Below, piece by piece: positions 37,242-47,253 of a stretch of DNA of 54,934 bases (its first letter is position 1; each line of letters opens with the position of its first letter). The stretch spans positions 1 through 54,934 of the forward strand of contig NZ_FXAG01000013.1 in assembly GCF_900177275.1 (NCBI RefSeq), written 5' to 3'. Origin of the DNA: Pseudogulbenkiania subflava DSM 22618. Its GTDB lineage: Bacteria > Pseudomonadota > Gammaproteobacteria > Burkholderiales > Chromobacteriaceae. The notes under the pieces were generated by a model. The model made no database searches, was not told the origin of the DNA, and saw only the letters and a program-made list of their open reading frames with translations. The position numbers and the translations under genes were made by a program.

Positions 37242-37871
37242 TCAGCCTCCCAGGGCATCAAGTTTGGTCTGAATATACTGGCGGTTGGGCGAATCCCCCA
37301 CCAGCTTGGCCAAGGCCGAGCGGTACTGGTCACGCGCGGCTTTGCTGTCGCCCTTGGCGGCGTAAACATCGCCTTTCAGGTCTAGAAACAGGGCATCGTA
37401 GGCACTGACATGCTCCTGGTTCAACTCGGCAATGGCGGCGTCGTAGCGCTTTTCATCGAGCAGCACCGACGCCAGGCGCAGACGAGCCACCGCCTGCAGA
37501 GCCGGCTCCTTGGCATGCTCCACGGCCCAGCTCAGCTGCGACTTGGCCAGGGCCAGGTCCTGCTTCTCGAAGGCGGCCTTGGCCACCACCAGAGCCGCGC
37601 GGCTGGCGTAGGCGGTGCGGCCATAGTCGCCCTGCAAGATGGCAATGGAACGCTTCAGCTTGGCCAGGTCACCGGCTTGGGCCGCACTGGCGACCTCGTC
37701 GTAAACCACGACGGCCTTCTCCGCCTGGGAGCGCTGGTAATACGCCCAGCCCTTGGTGCCCAGGTAGCCCAGCGCGGCGGCCAACACCGCCGTCGAAATC
37801 CACTTGCCCCACTGAGCCCAGAAGGCCTTCAGCTCGTCGATCTGTTCCTGTTCCTGCAAGTCGAACGCCAT
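37242..37871 (-). CDS. yfgM: YfgM-type SecYEG-associated TPR protein
   Basis: Membrane-anchored tetratricopeptide protein linked to the Sec translocon and periplasmic chaperones. 209 residues: cytoplasmic N-terminus (MAFDLQEQEQIDELKAFW), one membrane helix (about 24-42), and TPR-like helical repeats in the periplasm, with a final QYIQTKLDALGG. It lies 3 nt before bamB and 24 nt after hisS, as in many beta- and gammaproteobacteria. Confidence 0.92.
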   Translation of the reverse strand: MAFDLQEQEQIDELKAFWAQWGKWISTAVLAAALGYLGTKGWAYYQRSQAEKAVVVYDEVASAAQAGDLAKLKRSIAILQGDYGRTAYASRAALVVAKAAFEKQDLALAKSQLSWAVEHAKEPALQAVARLRLASVLLDEKRYDAAIAELNQEHVSAYDALFLDLKGDVYAAKGDSKAARDQYRSALAKLVGDSPNRQYIQTKLDALGG

Positions 37872-37895
37872 CGCGTTCCCCCTTTATGTTTTTAT

Positions 37896-39167
37896 TCAAG
37901 CCTTGATTCGGGTAATGGTGTCGGCCACCGCGGCCAGCGCGACGGTTTCCTGAGCAGCCTCGACGCGCAGCGGCTTGACCACCGCCGTGCCGTTGGCCAC
38001 TTCGTTTTCACCGACGATCACAGCGAACTGCGCGCCGCAGCCATCGGCCTTTTTCATTTGCGACTTGAAGCTGCCTTCGCCGCAGTGCTGAATCACCGAC
38101 AAGCCGGAGGAGCGCAACGCTGCCGCCAGCTGCATGGCGTACAGCGGCGCACCAGCGCCCTGCTGCACCAGATAGACGTCCACCCCACGCGAGGCCGGCA
38201 GACGGCTCTTTTCCTGCAGCAGCAGCATCACCCGTTCCAGGCCCATGCCGAAACCGATGCCAGGGGCCGGCTTGCCGCCCAGCTGCTCGACCAGACCGTC
38301 GTAGCGACCCCCGGCGCACACCGTGCCCTGCGCGCCCAGCTCGGTGGTCACCCATTCGAACACCGACTGGTTGTAGTAGTCGAGCCCACGCACCAGACGA
38401 GGATTCTCCACGTAGCGGATGCCGAGGCCGTCGATCATCGCCTTCCAGCCCTCGTAATGGGTGCGCGACTCCTCGCCCAGATAGTCGGTCAGACGTGGCG
38501 CGGCGTTGCAGATCTCCTGCAGCGCCGGGTTCTTGGTGTCCAGCACGCGCAGCGGATTGGTATACAGGCGGCGCTTGCCGTCCTCGTCCAGCATGTCGTG
38601 GTGACGCTCGAGATAGGCGATCAGCGCCTCGCGGTGCGCCGCGCGCTCGTCCTTGTTGCCCAGCGTGTTGAGCTGCAGTTCCACGCTGTCGGCCAAGCCC
38701 AGGCGCTTCCACAGGTCGGCCGTCATCAGGATGATTTCGGCGTCGATGTCCGGCCCGGCAAAACCCAGCGCCTCGATGCCGATCTGGTGGAACTGGCGAT
38801 AGCGGCCCTTCTGCGGACGCTCATGGCGGAACATCGGTCCCATGTACCACAGCCGCTGTGTGGCGTTGTACAACAGGTTGTGCTCGACCACGGCACGCAG
38901 GGTGCCGGCGGTGCCCTCTGGACGCAGCGTCAGGCTGTCGCCGTTCAGGCTGTCGGTGAAGGAATACATTTCCTTCTCGACGATATCGGTCACTTCGCCG
39001 ATGGAGCGCACGAACAGCCGGGTTTCCTCGACGATCGGGGTGCGGATGTTCTGATAGCCGTAATCGGCCAGCCAGCCACGCAGGATGTTCTCGAAATACT
39101 CCCACTGGTGCGAATCGGCCGGCAGCACGTCGTTCATGCCGCGGATGGCCTGGATCTTTTGCGTCAT
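37896..39167 (-). CDS. hisS: Histidyl-tRNA synthetase
   Basis: Charges tRNA-His. 423 residues, class II. Motif 2 region [19 protein letters not shown], histidine-specific loops LVRGLDYYN and [13 protein letters not shown], motif 3 [12 protein letters not shown], and the C-terminal anticodon-binding domain (about 330-423). Distinct from hisZ at 29632, which lacks the full catalytic set. Confidence 0.97.
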   Translation of the reverse strand: MTQKIQAIRGMNDVLPADSHQWEYFENILRGWLADYGYQNIRTPIVEETRLFVRSIGEVTDIVEKEMYSFTDSLNGDSLTLRPEGTAGTLRAVVEHNLLYNATQRLWYMGPMFRHERPQKGRYRQFHQIGIEALGFAGPDIDAEIILMTADLWKRLGLADSVELQLNTLGNKDERAAHREALIAYLERHHDMLDEDGKRRLYTNPLRVLDTKNPALQEICNAAPRLTDYLGEESRTHYEGWKAMIDGLGIRYVENPRLVRGLDYYNQSVFEWVTTELGAQGTVCAGGRYDGLVEQLGGKPAPGIGFGMGLERVMLLLQEKSRLPASRGVDVYLVQQGAGAPLYAMQLAAALRSSGLSVIQHCGEGSFKSQMKKADGCGAQFAVIVGENEVANGTAVVKPLRVEAAQETVALAAVADTITRIKA

Positions 39168-39197
39168 CGTTCGCTTCTTCTCATCACTTTTTTCAGT

Positions 39198-40478
39198 TCA
39201 GCCGATCGTCTTGATCGGTATCGTGCGCGCGGCGGCATCGCGGCGCTTGGCACCGCCTTCGCCGTAGCGGGTGCGCACGTAATCGTCTACCAGCGCCTTG
39301 AAATCGGCGGCGATGGTATCGCCCTTCAGCGTCACGTCCTTCTCGCCGTCGACGTAGACCGGCGCTACCGGCACCTCGCCGGTGCCCGGCAGGGAAATGC
39401 CGATGTCGGCCAGCTTGCTCTCGCCGGGGCCGTTCACCACACAGCCCATCACGGCGACCTTCATGTCTTCCACGCCCGGGTATTGCAGGCGCCACACCGG
39501 CATCTGCTCACGCAGATAGCTCTGGATACTGTCGGCCAGTTCCTGGAAGAAGGTACTGGAGGTACGGCCGCAGCCGGGACAGGCCGTCACCAGCGGGGTG
39601 AACGAACGCAGGCCCATGGTCTGCAGGATTTCCTGCGCCACCACCACTTCCTTGTTGCGCGACTCACCCGGAGCCGGCGTCAGCGAGATGCGGATGGTGT
39701 CGCCAATGCCCTCCTGCAGCAGCACCGACAGCGCGGCGGTCGATGCGACGATGCCTTTCGAGCCCATGCCGGCCTCGGTCAGCCCCAGGTGCAGCGGGAA
39801 GTCGCAGCGCCGGCCAAGATCGCGGTACACCGAAATCAGGTCCTGCACATGGCTAACCTTGCACGACAGGATGATCTTGTCGGCCGGCAGCCCCAGTTCC
39901 ATCGCCTTGCCCGCGCTCTCCAGCGCCGACACGATCAGCGCCTCGCGCATCACCGCGTCCGGTGCCAGCGGCTCGGCACGACGGCTGTTCTCGTCCATCA
40001 ACCGCACCGCCAGGGACTGGTCCAGACTGCCCCAGTTGACGCCAATACGCACCGGCTTGTCATACTCGATGGCGGCACGAATCATGTAGGCGAACTTGTC
40101 GTCGCCCTTGGCGCCCTTGCCGACGTTGCCGGGGTTGATACGGTACTTCGCCAGGGCACGCGCGCAATCGGGATAGTCGCGCAGCAGACGCTCACCGTTG
40201 AAATGGAAGTCGCCCACCAGCGGCACGTTGCAACCCATGTCGTCGAGGCGTTGGCGCACCTCGGCGACCGCCGCGGCGGCCTCGGGTGAGTTCACCGTGA
40301 TGCGCACCAGCTCCGAGCCGGCTTCGGCCAACTCGAATACCTGCTGGGCGGTCGCGGCCGCGTCGGCAGTATCGGTGTTGGTCATCGACTGCACCACCAC
40401 CGGCGCCTCTGAGCCGACAATAACATGCCCCACTCGTACCTGACGGGTGGGGCGTCGCGCGATCAGCACGCTATCCAT
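39198..40478 (-). CDS. ispG: 4-hydroxy-3-methylbut-2-enyl diphosphate synthase (flavodoxin)
   Basis: Iron-sulfur enzyme of the MEP isoprenoid pathway that turns MEcPP into HMBPP. 426 residues. TIM barrel (about 10-290) with NPGNVG and GVNWGSLD, then the 4Fe-4S domain with cysteines in CPGCGR and GCVVNGPGE. The extended C-terminus is normal for proteobacterial forms. 30 nt before hisS. Confidence 0.97.
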   Translation of the reverse strand: MDSVLIARRPTRQVRVGHVIVGSEAPVVVQSMTNTDTADAAATAQQVFELAEAGSELVRITVNSPEAAAAVAEVRQRLDDMGCNVPLVGDFHFNGERLLRDYPDCARALAKYRINPGNVGKGAKGDDKFAYMIRAAIEYDKPVRIGVNWGSLDQSLAVRLMDENSRRAEPLAPDAVMREALIVSALESAGKAMELGLPADKIILSCKVSHVQDLISVYRDLGRRCDFPLHLGLTEAGMGSKGIVASTAALSVLLQEGIGDTIRISLTPAPGESRNKEVVVAQEILQTMGLRSFTPLVTACPGCGRTSSTFFQELADSIQSYLREQMPVWRLQYPGVEDMKVAVMGCVVNGPGESKLADIGISLPGTGEVPVAPVYVDGEKDVTLKGDTIAADFKALVDDYVRTRYGEGGAKRRDAAARTIPIKTIG

Positions 40479-40490
40479 GTGACAGATTAC

Positions 40491-41378
40491 CTACTTGAGT
40501 TCTAGTCTGGCGGTGGTACCGCGAATCTTGCCGGTCAACACCACCGGTTGGCCGTTGAGGGAGACATCGACCTGCGTGGCGTTGCCAACCGTGAGCTTGA
40601 ACGGCGGCTGACCGGTCACTTCCTTGGCTGCTCCTGCCTTGAGCGTCTCAAACACCAGTTTCTTGCCGTTGCCATCGATCACCGACACCCAGGCATCCTG
40701 CTTGGCGACCAGCTTGACCGTGCCGCTCCCCGCCGTGGGCGGCGCGGAGACGGGAGCGGATGCCGGCGCAGCCGCCACGGCGGGAGCGGGCTTAGCCGCT
40801 GGGGCGGGAACGGGTTCGGGTGCGGGTGCCGTCACCTCCGCCGATGCGTCCTTGACAGACACGGCCTCGACCGGGGCCGACGCCGTCGATTGTTCGGTCA
40901 GCATCGGCGCCAGGTCCTGTTTGGCTTCGTCCTTGGCCGGCTCGGACCCAGGGCGGGCAAACCAGAACGCACCGGCGGCCAAGACGACCACCAGCACCAG
41001 CAGGATCGCCCGCTTTCCCAGCAGTCCGGACGTTTCCTCCGGTTCGCTGACCACGGAAGCCGCCTCGACCTCCTTGGAGAGATTCGCCACCTCCTTGACG
41101 GACGAGGGGAACCGTTCCTCCAGCCGTGCCATCAAGGGTACGGCATCCAGGCCCAGAAACCGGGCGTAATTACGCACGAAGCCACGAACGAAGGCGGCGC
41201 CAGGCAACGCCTCGAAACGGTCGGCCTCGATCGCCTCCAGCTGCTTGAGCGACAGCTTGAGGCGGTCCGCCACCTCACCCAGGCTAAGACCGGCGGCCTC
41301 ACGGGCTGCCTTGAGCGCTGCCCCGACGCTATCGCGGTCTGGCGGCAGGGTACTATTCTGTTCGGTTTGTGATTCCAT
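40491..41378 (-). CDS. rodZ: Cytoskeleton protein RodZ
   Basis: Membrane protein that ties MreB to the elongation machinery and sets rod shape. 295 residues: N-terminal helix-turn-helix (about 18-85, LKAAREAAGLSLGEVADRLKLS), one membrane segment (about 120-140), a Pro/Ala-rich periplasmic linker (about 160-220), and a C-terminal DUF4115 beta domain (about 225-295, QDAWVSVIDGNGKKL). ATG 41378 overlaps the pilW stop as TGATG. 12 nt before ispG. Confidence 0.95.
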   Translation of the reverse strand: MESQTEQNSTLPPDRDSVGAALKAAREAAGLSLGEVADRLKLSLKQLEAIEADRFEALPGAAFVRGFVRNYARFLGLDAVPLMARLEERFPSSVKEVANLSKEVEAASVVSEPEETSGLLGKRAILLVLVVVLAAGAFWFARPGSEPAKDEAKQDLAPMLTEQSTASAPVEAVSVKDASAEVTAPAPEPVPAPAAKPAPAVAAAPASAPVSAPPTAGSGTVKLVAKQDAWVSVIDGNGKKLVFETLKAGAAKEVTGQPPFKLTVGNATQVDVSLNGQPVVLTGKIRGTTARLELK

Positions 41379-42115
41379 CAAAGACCACTCAACAACTCTT
41401 GCGTTTCTTTCGAATCGGGATATCGGCTCTTGAGCCTTGCGGCATAGAGATCGGCCTTGCCCTGCTCATTGGTCTTGCGGGCGATTTTCACCCCCAACAG
41501 CAACACGTCGGCCGGCATCTCGCCAACGTTGTCGGCCAGGCGATCGAAATAGAACGCGGCCAGTTTGGCGTTACCTTGACCAAAGTGCAGTGCTGCCAGT
41601 TCCTTGAGCGCGGGCGGATAATTAGGAGAGACGCGCAAGGCCGACAACAAATAGTCGTTGGCCTGGGCTTTCTGCCCCAGCAAGGCACTGCACCGCCCCA
41701 GGTTCAGGTAGGCGGTCTGCGGGGTGTCGTACAGCGGATTGGCCAGGGCCTTGGCAAAATAGCCCATGCCGTCCTGAGCCCGCCCGTGGTCGCACAGGAA
41801 TTCGCCGTAATTGTTATTGGCTTCCGGATTGGCGGGCTCCATCGCCAAGGCCTTCTGGTAATTCTGCTCGGCGTCGCCATCCACCTTCAGCAAGGTCAGC
41901 ACATAGGCCTTGGCCAGGTAGGCCGGCACGTAGCGCTGATCGGCGGCGATAGCCTGATCGGCGGACAGCAGCGCCGCCTTGTAATTACCGATCCGGGAAT
42001 ACTCCACGGCCAGTTGGGTGCGGATCTGAGCCAGTTCGTTGGTCGGTGCGGCAGCAAATACAGTCATGCCAAAAGCCATCAAGCATCCAGCAAGCCACAT
42101 TTGCCCTTTCTTCAT
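41378..42115 (-). CDS. pilW: Type IV pilus biogenesis TPR protein PilW/PilF
   Basis: TPR protein needed for stability of type IV pili, and in other genera the pilotin of the PilQ secretin. 245 residues from ATG 42115, which overlaps the rlmN stop as ATGA. Signal region ends near AFGMTVFAA; the cysteine at WLAGC (about residue 11) could be a lipobox, as in other PilF/PilW proteins. Six TPR-like repeats follow ([31 protein letters not shown], and so on). It suggests the cell also makes true type IV pili, whose PilD could process the pseudopilins at 18305-27725. Confidence 0.93.
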   Translation of the reverse strand: MKKGQMWLAGCLMAFGMTVFAAAPTNELAQIRTQLAVEYSRIGNYKAALLSADQAIAADQRYVPAYLAKAYVLTLLKVDGDAEQNYQKALAMEPANPEANNNYGEFLCDHGRAQDGMGYFAKALANPLYDTPQTAYLNLGRCSALLGQKAQANDYLLSALRVSPNYPPALKELAALHFGQGNAKLAAFYFDRLADNVGEMPADVLLLGVKIARKTNEQGKADLYAARLKSRYPDSKETQELLSGL

Positions 42116-43206
42116 GCCGCACCATCCTCCTCGATTGGAATCCACTTTGCCTTGCGTCGCGTCTTGTCCTGCACCTGCCCCGCCAACTGGCCGCAAGCGG
42201 CGTCGATATCGTCACCACGCGTCTTGCGCACAGTCACCACATACCCCGCCTCTTGCAGCATCTCCCGGAAGCGATGGATAGCGTTGTTGCTGGAACGCTC
42301 GTAACCCGAGTTCGGGAACGGATTAAACGGGATCAGATTGAACTTGCACGGCACCTCTTTCACCAGCTCAATCAACTGGCGAGCATGTTCGGGTCTATCG
42401 TTGACATCGTCAAGCATCACGTACTCGAACGTCACGAAGTCCCGCGGGGCCTTTTCCAGGTAGCGTTGGCAGGCTGCCATGAGTTCGCGCAGCGGGTATT
42501 TCTTGTTGATCGGCACGATCACGTCGCGAATGGCATCGTTCGGCGCGTGCAGACTGACGGCCAGCGCCACCGGGCAGGCTTCGCGCAGACGGTCCATCTG
42601 CGGCACCATGCCGGAAGTCGACACCGTGACGCGACGACGGCTCAAGCCGTAGCCATGGTCGTCCAGCATGATCTGCAGCGCCGACACCACGTTATCGAAG
42701 TTGGCCAGCGGCTCGCCCATGCCCATCATGACCACGTTGGAGATGACGCGTTCATTCTTCGGCGTCACCCCCATGGCCTTGTTGGCCCACCACAGTTGCC
42801 CGATGATCTCGGCGGTAGACAGGTTGCGGTTGAAACCCTGGCGGCCGGTGGAGCAGAAGGTGCATTCGAGGGCACACCCCACCTGGGATGATATGCACAA
42901 GGTGCCGCGATCATCCTCGGGGATGAACACGGTTTCGACACCGTTGCCGGTGCCGACGTCGAGCAGCCACTTGCGGGTACCATCACTGGAAGCCTGTTCG
43001 ACCATCAGGTCGGGCACGCGCACCTCGGCCGACTCGTGCAGCTTGCAGCGCAAGCTCTTGGCGATGTCGGTCATGGCGTCGAAATCAGCCTCGCCCATCT
43101 GGTGCATCCAGCGCATCACCTGCTTGGCGCGGAACGGCTTTTCGCCCATCGCGGCAAAGTGATCGGTCAACTGGGCCAGATTGAAGTCGAGCAGGTTGGT
43201 TTTCAT
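42112..43206 (-). CDS. rlmN: Dual-specificity RNA methyltransferase RlmN
   Basis: Radical SAM enzyme that puts methyl groups on C2 of A2503 in 23S rRNA and A37 in some tRNAs. 364 residues. The radical SAM cluster C-x3-C-x2-C appears as CALECTFC, followed by [11 protein letters not shown]. The methyl-carrier cysteine is expected in the C-terminal part near DAACGQLAG. Start ATG 43206 (MKTNLLDFN). Confidence 0.97.
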   Translation of the reverse strand: MKTNLLDFNLAQLTDHFAAMGEKPFRAKQVMRWMHQMGEADFDAMTDIAKSLRCKLHESAEVRVPDLMVEQASSDGTRKWLLDVGTGNGVETVFIPEDDRGTLCISSQVGCALECTFCSTGRQGFNRNLSTAEIIGQLWWANKAMGVTPKNERVISNVVMMGMGEPLANFDNVVSALQIMLDDHGYGLSRRRVTVSTSGMVPQMDRLREACPVALAVSLHAPNDAIRDVIVPINKKYPLRELMAACQRYLEKAPRDFVTFEYVMLDDVNDRPEHARQLIELVKEVPCKFNLIPFNPFPNSGYERSSNNAIHRFREMLQEAGYVVTVRKTRGDDIDAACGQLAGQVQDKTRRKAKWIPIEEDGAA

Positions 43207-43266
43207 GCAATCCTCATTGACAGGGCAGCCGCCATGGCGGCCACCCCGGTACAGCAATACGGCTAA

Positions 43267-43692
43267 TTAACGCGAGCAGACTTCGGAAGCGGCGAAGAAG
43301 TAGGCCACTTCGATGGCAGCGTTTTCAACGCTGTCGGAACCATGCACGGCGTTGGCATCGATCGACTCGGCGAAATCGGCGCGGATGGTGCCGGCGTCGG
43401 CTTTCTTCGGATCGGTGGCGCCCATCAGTTCGCGGTTCTTCAGGACAGCGTTCTCGCCTTCCAGCGCCTGGATCATGACCGGGCCGGAGATCATGAAGCT
43501 CACCAGGTCGTTGAAGAAAGGACGCTCTTTGTGCACAGCGTAGAAGCCTTCGGCTTCGGCGCGGGACAGGTGCTTCATTTTGGCGGCGACAACTTTCAGG
43601 CCGGCCGATTCAAAACGATCGTAGATCTTGCCGATAACGTTTTTCGCTACGGCGTCCGGTTTGATGATGGACAGAGTGCGTTCAATTGCCAT
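43267..43692 (-). CDS. ndk: Nucleoside diphosphate kinase
   Basis: Balances nucleoside triphosphate pools through a phosphohistidine. 141 residues, the usual length. [19 protein letters not shown] start (here [15 protein letters not shown]), [18 protein letters not shown], and the active-site histidine in NAVHGSDS. It heads the ndk-rlmN-pilW-rodZ-ispG-hisS run. Confidence 0.98.
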   Translation of the reverse strand: MAIERTLSIIKPDAVAKNVIGKIYDRFESAGLKVVAAKMKHLSRAEAEGFYAVHKERPFFNDLVSFMISGPVMIQALEGENAVLKNRELMGATDPKKADAGTIRADFAESIDANAVHGSDSVENAAIEVAYFFAASEVCSR

Positions 43693-43822
43693 AAAAAATC
43701 TCCCTAATTCCAAGACAAATGGCTAAACTAATTTGCAGCCTAGCCATTCGGGCTACCCAATTCTGAGGAACCCGGTACTTTACCAGCCTTTTCAAGCCTT
43801 TGCTGCACAAAATTTAAGCACA

Positions 43823-44608
43823 ATGAGCCCAGACACCCAGACACCCCCTCCGCCCAAAGGCGGCGAAGAAAAAGATATCAGTCGAAAACTGAAGCAGCGC
43901 CTGCTTATCGCCGGCGGCCTGGTAGCGCTGGCGCTGGCCGCCATCCCGGTTCTGGACCATTTTGGCAAACGCGACGAAGTTGCCATGACAGCCTCCGAAC
44001 CACAAGGAAGCTCGGGCAAGATCGCCAATGTCGCGTCAGCCCCCGCGACAGAGCCCCCCGCCGCGATTGAAAGCAGCACACCGGCCGCGATGGAAGCCAG
44101 CCAGCCTGCATCGCAAACCACTCCGGCCAGCCCGACACCATCGGGCCATATCGCCCCCCCCGCCCCGGACACCAGCAAGACCCCGGGTGTCGCGGCCATC
44201 CATGCGAAAACGCCGACCATCCCGCCCCAAGCCAAGGCTCCGACCACCACCCCCGCCCCGACGGTCAAAACGGCCCCGGTGGCAAAAGAAGAGAGCAAGG
44301 AGGAGAGCAGCGTGCCTCCCCAAGCCTTCAAGCCGCAACTCCAGAACGAACCCCTCCCTGCGCCTGCGCCCGTCAACAAGGCCAGGCCGGCAGGCTCCTC
44401 GCTGGGCTACAAGGTGCAACTCGGCTTGTTCACAAGCCTGGGCAACGCGCAGAAGCTGGTCGAGACCCTCAAGGCCAACGGTATCGAAGCCCACACCGAG
44501 ACCAAGGTGCACGTCGGCCCATTCCGCACTCGTGCCGAAGCCGAGGAGACCATGAACAAGCTGCACCAACTGGGCTACAGTTCCTTGCTGGCACCTCTGA
44601 CACAGTAA
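43823..44608 (+). CDS. SPOR-domain membrane protein
   Basis: 261 residues, bitopic inner-membrane protein. Cytoplasmic N-terminus (MSPDTQTPPPPKGG), membrane segment (about 32-50), a long Pro/Ala/Thr-rich periplasmic linker (about 55-195), and a C-terminal SPOR domain (about 195-261: YKVQLGLFTSLGNAQKLVETLKANG, VHVGPFRTRAEAE). SPOR domains bind denuded septal glycan, so a role in division (DedD/FtsN-like) is likely. No strong binding site precedes ATG 43823. Divergent from ndk. Confidence 0.85.
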   Translation: MSPDTQTPPPPKGGEEKDISRKLKQRLLIAGGLVALALAAIPVLDHFGKRDEVAMTASEPQGSSGKIANVASAPATEPPAAIESSTPAAMEASQPASQTTPASPTPSGHIAPPAPDTSKTPGVAAIHAKTPTIPPQAKAPTTTPAPTVKTAPVAKEESKEESSVPPQAFKPQLQNEPLPAPAPVNKARPAGSSLGYKVQLGLFTSLGNAQKLVETLKANGIEAHTETKVHVGPFRTRAEAEETMNKLHQLGYSSLLAPLTQ

Positions 44609-44738
44609 CCCCTCCGCACGACACGAGGGGCGACGAGTCACCGGCAAGGAACGACTCGCGGCCGACAGGTGCCGCTCAAGCCCCTCCGCGGGCGACTCGC
44701 GCAGTGGCAACAAGGTTCAGGCTGCATAAACTGGAAAT

Positions 44739-44771
44739 AAAAAAGCCTGGCATCGCCGCCAGGCTTTTTTT
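44739..44771. terminator. Bidirectional terminator between SPOR gene and tRNA-Thr
   Basis: An 11-bp stem AAAAAGCCTGG/CCAGGCTTTTT with an 8-nt loop and A and T runs on both sides. It ends the plus-strand SPOR gene and the minus-strand tRNA-Thr. Confidence 0.9.
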
Positions 44772-44774
44772 ATA

Positions 44775-44850
44775 TGGTGCCGGTAAGAGGAGTCGAACCC
44801 CCGACCTTCGCATTACGAATGCGCTGCTCTACCAACTGAGCTATACCGGC
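44775..44850 (-). tRNA. tRNA-Thr(CGT)
   Basis: 76 nt with encoded CCA. Acceptor GCCGGTA pairs with TACCGGC; the anticodon loop TTCGTAA gives anticodon CGT, decoding ACG. The T loop GTTCGACTC is normal. Confidence 0.96.
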
Positions 44851-44864
44851 AAACCAAACTTGGT

Positions 44865-44902
44865 AAAAAAGCCTTGACGTATGATGCGCATCAAGGCTTT
44901 TT
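44865..44902 (-). terminator. Terminator between tRNA-Pro and tRNA-Thr
   Basis: A 12-bp stem AAAAAGCCTTGA/TCAAGGCTTTTT with a 13-nt loop and a T run on the minus strand. It lies directly between the tRNA-Pro and tRNA-Thr genes, so the two probably come from separate transcripts or read-through. Confidence 0.8.
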
Positions 44903-44908
44903 CGAATC

Positions 44909-44985
44909 TGGTCGGGGTGAGAGGATTCGAACCTCCGGCCTCTACGTCCCGAACGTAGCGCTCTACCAGGCTAAGCTACACCCCG
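44909..44985 (-). tRNA. tRNA-Pro(CGG), copy 1
   Basis: 77 nt with encoded CCA. Acceptor CGGGGTG/CACCCCG; the anticodon stem CTACG/CGTAG holds TTCGGGA, anticodon CGG, decoding CCG. Confidence 0.96.
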
Positions 44986-45059
44986 ATTTCTGAATAAAAT
45001 TCAGAGGAAACACATTTTACAAAAATCATTTGATATTCGCAAGCGTTTTATCAAATTTG

Positions 45060-45136
45060 TGGTCGGGGTGAGAGGATTCGAACCTCCGGCCTCTACGTCC
45101 CGAACGTAGCGCTCTACCAGGCTAAGCTACACCCCG
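45060..45136 (-). tRNA. tRNA-Pro(CGG), copy 2
   Basis: Identical to the copy at 44909-44985, separated by a 74-nt AT-rich spacer. It is the 5'-most tRNA of this minus-strand group and divergent from rdgC. Confidence 0.96.
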
Positions 45137-45229
45137 ATTCCGATTTTTGCGACTCCAAGTTATTCACCGTCCGGCACCGCTTCTGCGATACAATGTTCGG
45201 CCTCAGAGGACGCGCATTATCGGGCAAAT

Positions 45230-46228
45230 ATGTGGTTTAAGCAACTATCTTTTTATCGTTTGAGCGGGGATGCCATCCCCGAAGTGGCGCAACTGACTGA
45301 TGCGCTGGAGAAAAAACCGTTTCTTCACTGCAGCGGCCTGGACTGGTTCAGCGAGGGCTGGGTGACCGCTGCAGGCCACCAGGAGTCGCCGGTGTACAGC
45401 GCCCGCGGCTGCCAGCTGGTCGCCCTGAAGCGCGAAGACAAGGTTCTTCCGGCATCGGTAATCCGCGAGTTTGTCGACGCCAAGGTAGCGGAGATCGAGG
45501 ACAAGGAACTGCGCAAGGTCGGCCGCAAGGAAAAGCAGGCCCTCAAGGAACAGGTGACCGACGATCTGCTGCCACGCGCCTTCGTACGCAGCCACCGTCT
45601 CAACGCCTATCTGGATGGACGCCGACAATGGCTGATGGTGAATTCCGCCACCGCCACCAAGTCGGAGGCTCTGGTCAGCAAGCTGCGCGAAGCGCTGCCG
45701 CCCTTCCCCGCCGCCTTGCCGCGTACCCAGATCGCCCCCCATGCCGCGATGACGGCTTGGTTGGCCGAAGGCGAAGCGCCGGCCGGTTTCGAACTGGACG
45801 CCGAATGCGAACTGAAGGACGGCAGCGAGAACGGCGCGGTGATCCGCTGCACGCGCATGGACCTGACCGCCGATGAAATCCGCCAGCACATCGCCACCGG
45901 CAAGCAGGTGACGCGGGTCGGCCTGATCTGGCGCGAACGCATCCGTTTCGTGCTGACCGACATGCTGCAGCTGAAGCGCCTGCAGTTCCTCGACGTTCTG
46001 CAGGAAGAAGCGAGTCAGGCCGGAGACGATCGCGACAGCCTGTTCGAGGCCACCTTCACCCTGATGGTGGAAGAGCTGGGGGAACTGGTGGACGAGCTGG
46101 TCGAGGCCCTGGGTGGGCTGGAAGAAGCGCAGCAGGCCAGCACCGCCGCGGCGGCGCCTCCTGCCCCGGCCGCCGATGCGAACGCGGCAACCCGCGCGGA
46201 AGCGGTGGATGTGCCGTGGGAAGAATGA
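45230..46228 (+). CDS. rdgC: Recombination-associated protein RdgC
   Basis: Ring-shaped DNA-binding protein that restrains RecA-driven strand exchange; in Neisseria it affects pilin antigenic variation. 332 residues with the family start MWFKQLSFYRL, the central SEGWVTAAGH and FLHCSGLDW region, and VIRCTRMDLTADEIRQHI. An Ala/Pro-rich tail (about 300-332) is longer than in E. coli RdgC. Followed by its own terminator. Confidence 0.96.
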   Translation: MWFKQLSFYRLSGDAIPEVAQLTDALEKKPFLHCSGLDWFSEGWVTAAGHQESPVYSARGCQLVALKREDKVLPASVIREFVDAKVAEIEDKELRKVGRKEKQALKEQVTDDLLPRAFVRSHRLNAYLDGRRQWLMVNSATATKSEALVSKLREALPPFPAALPRTQIAPHAAMTAWLAEGEAPAGFELDAECELKDGSENGAVIRCTRMDLTADEIRQHIATGKQVTRVGLIWRERIRFVLTDMLQLKRLQFLDVLQEEASQAGDDRDSLFEATFTLMVEELGELVDELVEALGGLEEAQQASTAAAAPPAPAADANAATRAEAVDVPWEE

Positions 46229-46250
46229 GAGCGTTATGGCCCTCGACCGA

Positions 46251-46278
46251 AAAGAGCCGGAAATCCGGCTCTTTTTTT
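46251..46278 (+). terminator. Terminator of rdgC
   Basis: Stem AAAGAGCCGG/CCGGCTCTTT with an AAAT loop and a run of eight T, 23 nt after the rdgC stop. Confidence 0.92.
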
Positions 46279-46568
46279 ATTGTTAGCCATCCAGGTCAGC
46301 GAACCGGGGGGATTGCCCCCCCCATGTGACGCAGGGCCCACCGTAGCGGGCGCGAGTGGCAATCGGCACGGCGCCGTGGACGAGATGAAGGAAGGCCCGG
46401 CCCGCTTGTGCCTGCCCCAGGGCGGGTCGGCGCATTCGCCGTGGCCACGCCTTGCCATGTTGACCACGCTCGGAGCGTGATCCCCCTCAGGGCCAGCGCC
46501 GGTGCGGCCAGAAACAGACAGAGGAGCCTCACGCCCCCCGTCTGTTTCGGTCCACTTTGGCAGGCGCC
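46279..46568. other. Gene-free stretch between rdgC terminator and bfr
   Basis: About 290 GC-rich bases. The open frames here (both strands) have no binding sites and no family likeness. The only clear structure is a 9-bp inverted repeat GAAACAGAC (46511-46519) and GTCTGTTTC (46540-46548), 20 nt apart and just downstream of bfr. It lacks a T run, so it is not a standard terminator. Confidence 0.5.
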
Positions 46569-47036
46569 TTACATGCGCGACTGCTGGTAGTTTTCCAGGC
46601 CGGTCAGCTCGATCAGCTTGAGCTGCTGTTCCAGCCAGTGTGCGTGATCGTTTTCGGTCTCCTCCAGCAATACCATCAGCTCGTTGCGCGTGACGAAATC
46701 CTGCACGCTCTCGCAGTGCGCGATCACCGATTTGAGCAAGTCGCCCACTCGGTACTCTACCTCAAGATCGCTTCGCAGCATGGCCGGTACGTCCTGGCCG
46801 ACCACGATGGGTACGCGCTTCGCCACGTTCGGCACGCCGCCGAGGAACAGGATGCGGGCGATGAGGGTGCGGGCATGCTCCAGTTCGTCCTCGCGCTCAT
46901 GGTCGATGCGTTGGAACAGCTGCTGCAGCCCCTGATCCTTGTACATTTCGGCGTGGATGAAGTACTGGTCGGCGGCCGACAGTTCCTCAGCCAGCAGAGC
47001 GTTCAGCAACTCGATGATTTTGGGGTGACCTTGCAT
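46569..47036 (-). CDS. bfrA: Bacterioferritin subunit without the haem-ligand methionine
   Basis: Iron-storage protein, 155 residues from ATG 47036. The di-iron ferroxidase ligands are all present: Glu18, Glu51, His54, Glu94, Glu128 and His131. The position of the haem-binding Met52 is leucine (ELEH instead of EMKH). Bacterioferritins of this type are known in Neisseria as BfrA, which forms mixed shells with a haem-binding BfrB. No second bfr gene is in the window. The gene is convergent with rdgC and divergent from dcd. Confidence 0.9.
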   Translation of the reverse strand: MQGHPKIIELLNALLAEELSAADQYFIHAEMYKDQGLQQLFQRIDHEREDELEHARTLIARILFLGGVPNVAKRVPIVVGQDVPAMLRSDLEVEYRVGDLLKSVIAHCESVQDFVTRNELMVLLEETENDHAHWLEQQLKLIELTGLENYQQSRM

Positions 47037-47253
47037 GTGTAGACGTCCTCGGACTGGCAGAGCCGGGAACGAGCCGGCGCTTGCCAAAGTGAATAAAATC
47101 AGGGCGGATTGTAGGATGACAGAGGGGTATTGTCAGCAAAACACCGCCCCATCCGGACTAGCTCGTCGGTACACTGGCCTAGATGGCGAACGGAAGGGTA
47201 AAATCTGCCGATCGTCACTCTCCCCCAGCGCCTTCCCGAGCGCCCTTCCGACA

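Noticed and set aside
46280..46532. Small frames on both strands between rdgC and bfr
   Set aside because: They overlap each other in opposite directions, lack binding sites and look like random GC-rich translations.
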